DNA from: Ciborinia camelliae
Lineage: Eukaryota; Ascomycota; Leotiomycetes; Helotiales; Sclerotiniaceae
DNA length: 64,000 nt
Reading direction: 5' to 3'
Assembly: GCA_025890175.1 (NCBI GenBank)
Contig: JANPYM010000006.1
Location: 2,714,431-2,778,430 of the forward strand
Position 1 is the stretch's first letter; each line of letters starts with the position of its first letter. The notes beneath the pieces were generated by a model. The model was not told the origin of the DNA, did no database searches, and worked only from the letters and a program-made list of their open reading frames with translations. This document shows, piece after piece, positions 62,629 through 64,000 of this stretch. The position numbers and the translations under genes were made by a program.

Positions 62629-63143
62629 TAACTATTATTCCACAGATTTTTTGGCGGGCCAGTGCCCTCATTAACCCTTTTTTGCAAAGAAACATTGGTT
62701 CGCAAAAAAAGTCACTAACTATTATTCTACGAACTTTTTTGCTTTTTTTATTAGGCCAGTGCCCCCAGAGGCCGATTTTGACAGGGGGGCACTGGCCTAA
62801 CAAAAAAATCACTGTAGGCCAGTGGGTGAAATTTGATGAAATATTAATATTTTTGAAGAATTGAAATACTAGCTATATAAAGTTTAAACTAATAAATTAT
62901 TATATAAAATCAGGTTTAAATTATTTATTCTAACTATTATTCCACAAACTTTTTCGCGGGCCAGTGCCTCTAGTGGCCTATTTTGATAGGGGGGCACTAG
63001 CCCGCGAAAAAAATCATTATAGGCTAATGGGTTAAATTCAACGAAATATTGATTTTATTAAAATATTTAAAAGCTAATTATATAATAATTAAATTAATAA
63101 ATTAATATATAAAATTAGATTTAAATTATTTATTTTATTATTC
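62629..63143. repeat. Subtelomeric ~215-bp tandem repeat with hairpin core (three copies)
   Basis: Copies start with (TA)ACTATTATTC at ~62629 (truncated, ~86 bp), 62715 and 62930; the last two are ~215 bp each. Each carries GGCCAGTGCC and a palindromic mate GGGGGGCACT; copy 2 can form a 15-bp stem, TAGGCCAGTGCCCCC / GGGGGCACTGGCCTA, with a short loop. Differences between copies are mostly C/T and G/A. No coding frame. Confidence 0.85.
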
Positions 63144-63227
63144 GATTGATATTAATTGCAAAAAAAATAAAAAAAAATTAAAAAGTATTAAGATTAAACA
63201 ATATATGAAATAATAATATTTTAACAA

Positions 63228-63285
63228 AGGGGTATTAGTCTACGAAAAAAGCAATAAATTAAATTAGTTGAAATATTAAGATTAA
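63228..63285. repeat. Degraded fourth copy of the subtelomeric repeat
   Basis: AAGGGGTATTAGTCTACG corresponds to GGGGGGCACTAGCCCGCG of copy 3, with C-to-T and G-to-A changes only, followed by the same AAAAAA then an AAATATT context. It looks RIP-altered. Confidence 0.65.
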
Positions 63286-63303
63286 TAAATAAATAAGTAA
63301 ATA

Positions 63304-63444
<141 letters not shown>

Positions 63445-63529
63445 ATAATAGCGGATATAGAATAGCGGTAGTGAAGGGAGAATGGTAATAGCGTAAGTAT
63501 TATTTTATTTATTTTATATTATTTATTGG

Positions 63530-63725
63530 GGAATCAGGTCACATGGTTTCCGGTCACATGATCAGGGATCACGTGGTAAGCTATACCGCATAGGGTATGG
63601 GGGAGTAGCATATAAAGGCAGCTGGGCTGCCACCAAATATATACTCCTTAGTCAAATCAATCTACTATAATTCTACCCTAGTATTCCTTCCTACCGTATT
63701 ACTGGTCATCCCAGGATATACGATT
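63530..63725 (+). promoter_or_regulatory. Promoter-like GC-richer block next to the telomere (possible LTR or transcript start)
   Basis: In AT-rich surroundings: two CACATG boxes (63540, 63554) and a CACGTG E-box (63571), then CATATAAAGG (TATA-like, near 63609) and a CAGCTGGGCTGCC palindrome-like block, then a pyrimidine-rich CTACCCTAGTATTCC stretch. No gene follows before the telomere. It could be a solo LTR or an origin of telomere-repeat-containing RNA; both are inference. Confidence 0.35.
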
Positions 63726-63730
63726 AATAT

Positions 63731-63850
63731 TATTTTATATTATTTTATATTATTTTATATTATTTTATATTATTTTATATTATTTTATATTATTTTATAT
63801 TATTTTATATTATTTTATATTATTTTATATTATTTTATATTATTTTATAG
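63731..63850. repeat. 10-bp minisatellite (TATTTTATAT), 12 units, abutting the telomere
   Basis: Blocks of TATTTTATAT repeat in phase from 63731; the twelfth unit ends TATAG and merges into the telomere repeat. Confidence 0.95.
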
Positions 63851-64000
63851 GGTTAGGGTTAGGGTTAGGGTTCGGGTTAGGGTTAGGGTTAGGGTTAGGG
63901 TTAGGGTTAGGGTTAGGGTTAGGGTTAGGGTTAGGGTTAGGGTTAGGGTTAGGGTTAGGGTTAGGGTTAGGGTTAGGGTTAGGGTTAGGGTTAGGGTTGA
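63848..64000 (+). repeat. Telomere, (TTAGGG)n
   Basis: About 25 TTAGGG units running to the window end, the orientation expected at the right end of a chromosome. One unit is TTCGGG (about 63881-63886); the last bases read GGGTTGA. Confidence 0.98.

Overview
The window is the end of a filamentous ascomycete chromosome. The last ~150 bases on the right are TTAGGG telomere repeats. The intact multi-exon genes have short introns (about 47-67 nt, a few longer) with GT..AG ends and CTAAC/CTGAC-like branch sites. Two Zn2Cys6 transcription factors, a HET-domain relic and a transition-mutated (RIP-like) transposon all point to Pezizomycotina. Overall gene style suggests Leotiomycetes, perhaps Sclerotiniaceae (Botrytis/Sclerotinia-like), but that placement is inference.

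Layout, left to right. 0-25 kb is a moderately dense genic region: a 5'-truncated T5orf172-domain gene, a small Asn/Ala-repeat protein, a broken HET gene, a phosphoribosyltransferase, a hypothetical acidic protein, a five-exon Zn2Cys6 regulator carrying one frameshift, an F-box-like protein, a four-exon short-chain dehydrogenase and a second Zn2Cys6 regulator. 25-38.7 kb is a gene-poor tract full of microsatellites and short tandem duplications. In its middle lies a 3.15-kb, extremely A+T-rich DNA transposon with 34-bp terminal inverted repeats and a TA target duplication; a separate ~65-bp inverted repeat pair sits further out on both sides.

38.7-62 kb mixes intact metabolic or secreted-protein genes with pseudogenes. 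Intact: a PI-PLC-like phosphodiesterase, a histidine acid phosphatase, a FAD monooxygenase, an aquaporin and a mitochondrial sulfide:quinone oxidoreductase. Broken: a membrane-protein relic, a Gfo/Idh/MocA (Gal80-like) oxidoreductase and an AIG1-like P-loop GTPase. 62.2-64 kb is the subtelomere: a ~215-bp hairpin-bearing tandem repeat with a degraded extra copy, a (TAAA)n tract, a promoter-like GC-richer block, a 10-bp minisatellite and the telomere.

There is no evident biosynthetic cluster. The main themes are subtelomeric gene decay (four clear pseudogenes, three with possible C-to-T nonsense codons), RIP-style inactivation of repeats, and stress or nutrient-facing genes (sulfide detoxification, phosphate release, water channel, aromatic hydroxylation). 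Exon boundaries were inferred by eye from splice signals, frame and family resemblance.
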